From Cyanobacteria bacterium UBA11372 (GTDB lineage Bacteria > Cyanobacteriota > Cyanobacteriia > Cyanobacteriales > Aerosakkonemataceae): a stretch of 5,445 bases of DNA. Position 1 is the stretch's first letter, and every line of letters begins with the position of its first letter. Positions 5,377 through 5,445 of the stretch are shown here, one piece after another. The position numbers and the translations under genes were made by a program. The stretch is taken from NCBI GenBank assembly GCA_003486675.1, contig DNGG01000610.1, positions 1 to 5,445 of the forward strand, given 5' to 3'. The notes beneath the pieces are model-generated. The model was not told the origin of the DNA, searched no databases, and was given only the letters and a program-made list of their open reading frames with translations.

Positions 5377-5416
5377 TTTTGAATTGATAATGCAAGAATT
5401 TTGAATTGTTTTGAAT
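5377..5416. repeat. Short TTTTGAAT-type intergenic repeats
   Basis: TTTTGAATTG occurs at 5377-5386 and 5399-5408, and TTTTGAAT again at 5409-5416. Such degenerate AT-rich repeats are typical of gaps in filamentous cyanobacterial genomes. The right end of the window (5374-5445) holds nothing else that I can support. Confidence 0.5.
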
Positions 5417-5445
5417 CTTGCTCTCGATGTTGGTCATCTTGCCTA

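Noticed and set aside
5342..5445. Open minus-strand frame entering from the right edge and ending at the TGA at 5342-5344
   Set aside because: Its translation is built from the TTTTGAATT repeats and the hairpin, and shows no domain. It could be the tail of an outside gene, but nothing supports it.
1..5445. CRISPR array, tRNA or rRNA genes, transposase
   Set aside because: No regularly spaced repeats, no cloverleaf-like or ribosomal RNA sequence, and no transposase-like frame were seen on either strand.

Overview
The window comes from a cyanobacterium. Nine perfect HIP1 octamers (GCGATCGC) lie in about 5.4 kb, two of them overlapping, and the intergenic AT-rich TTTTGAATT-type repeats are of a kind familiar from filamentous cyanobacteria. 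I cannot name the genus.

Every gene I can support is on the minus strand, so the region reads from right to left. The order is: a 61-aa stand-alone YHS-domain protein (5293-5108); a P1B-type copper-transporting ATPase with a His-rich N-terminus and a YHS domain instead of an HMA domain (4889-2709); an alpha-glucan phosphorylase of family GT35 with a YHS domain fused to its N-terminus (2585-726); an 87-aa membrane protein that looks like a diverged DUF2933 member (683-420); a 51-aa single-span or secreted small protein (349-194); and a His-rich DUF2933 protein cut by the left edge (131-1). The plus strand holds only shadow frames.

The common theme is copper or soft-metal handling. Three neighbouring proteins carry the same YHS metal-binding module, with identical spacing between the CGM and FCS-x-x-C cysteines. 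DUF2933 proteins commonly travel with copper export genes. The unusual member is the YHS-phosphorylase fusion, which places a carbohydrate-mobilising enzyme inside a metal-resistance cluster. My inference is that glucan breakdown is coupled to metal stress; the sequence alone does not prove this.

Regulatory and structural signals sit mainly at the right. Upstream of the YHS gene is a possible promoter with a 19-bp spacer containing a dyad (ACTGAA-N5-TTCAGT), a MerR-like layout. A similar palindrome (CTGAATTAATTCAG) lies upstream of the ATPase. There is a strong hairpin at 5339-5373 and a possible terminator after the YHS gene. A perfect 22-bp direct repeat joins the 3' end of the ATPase gene (2708-2729) to a site just upstream of the DUF2933 gene (163-184). 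It brackets the phosphorylase and two small genes, and may be the scar of their insertion or of a duplication.
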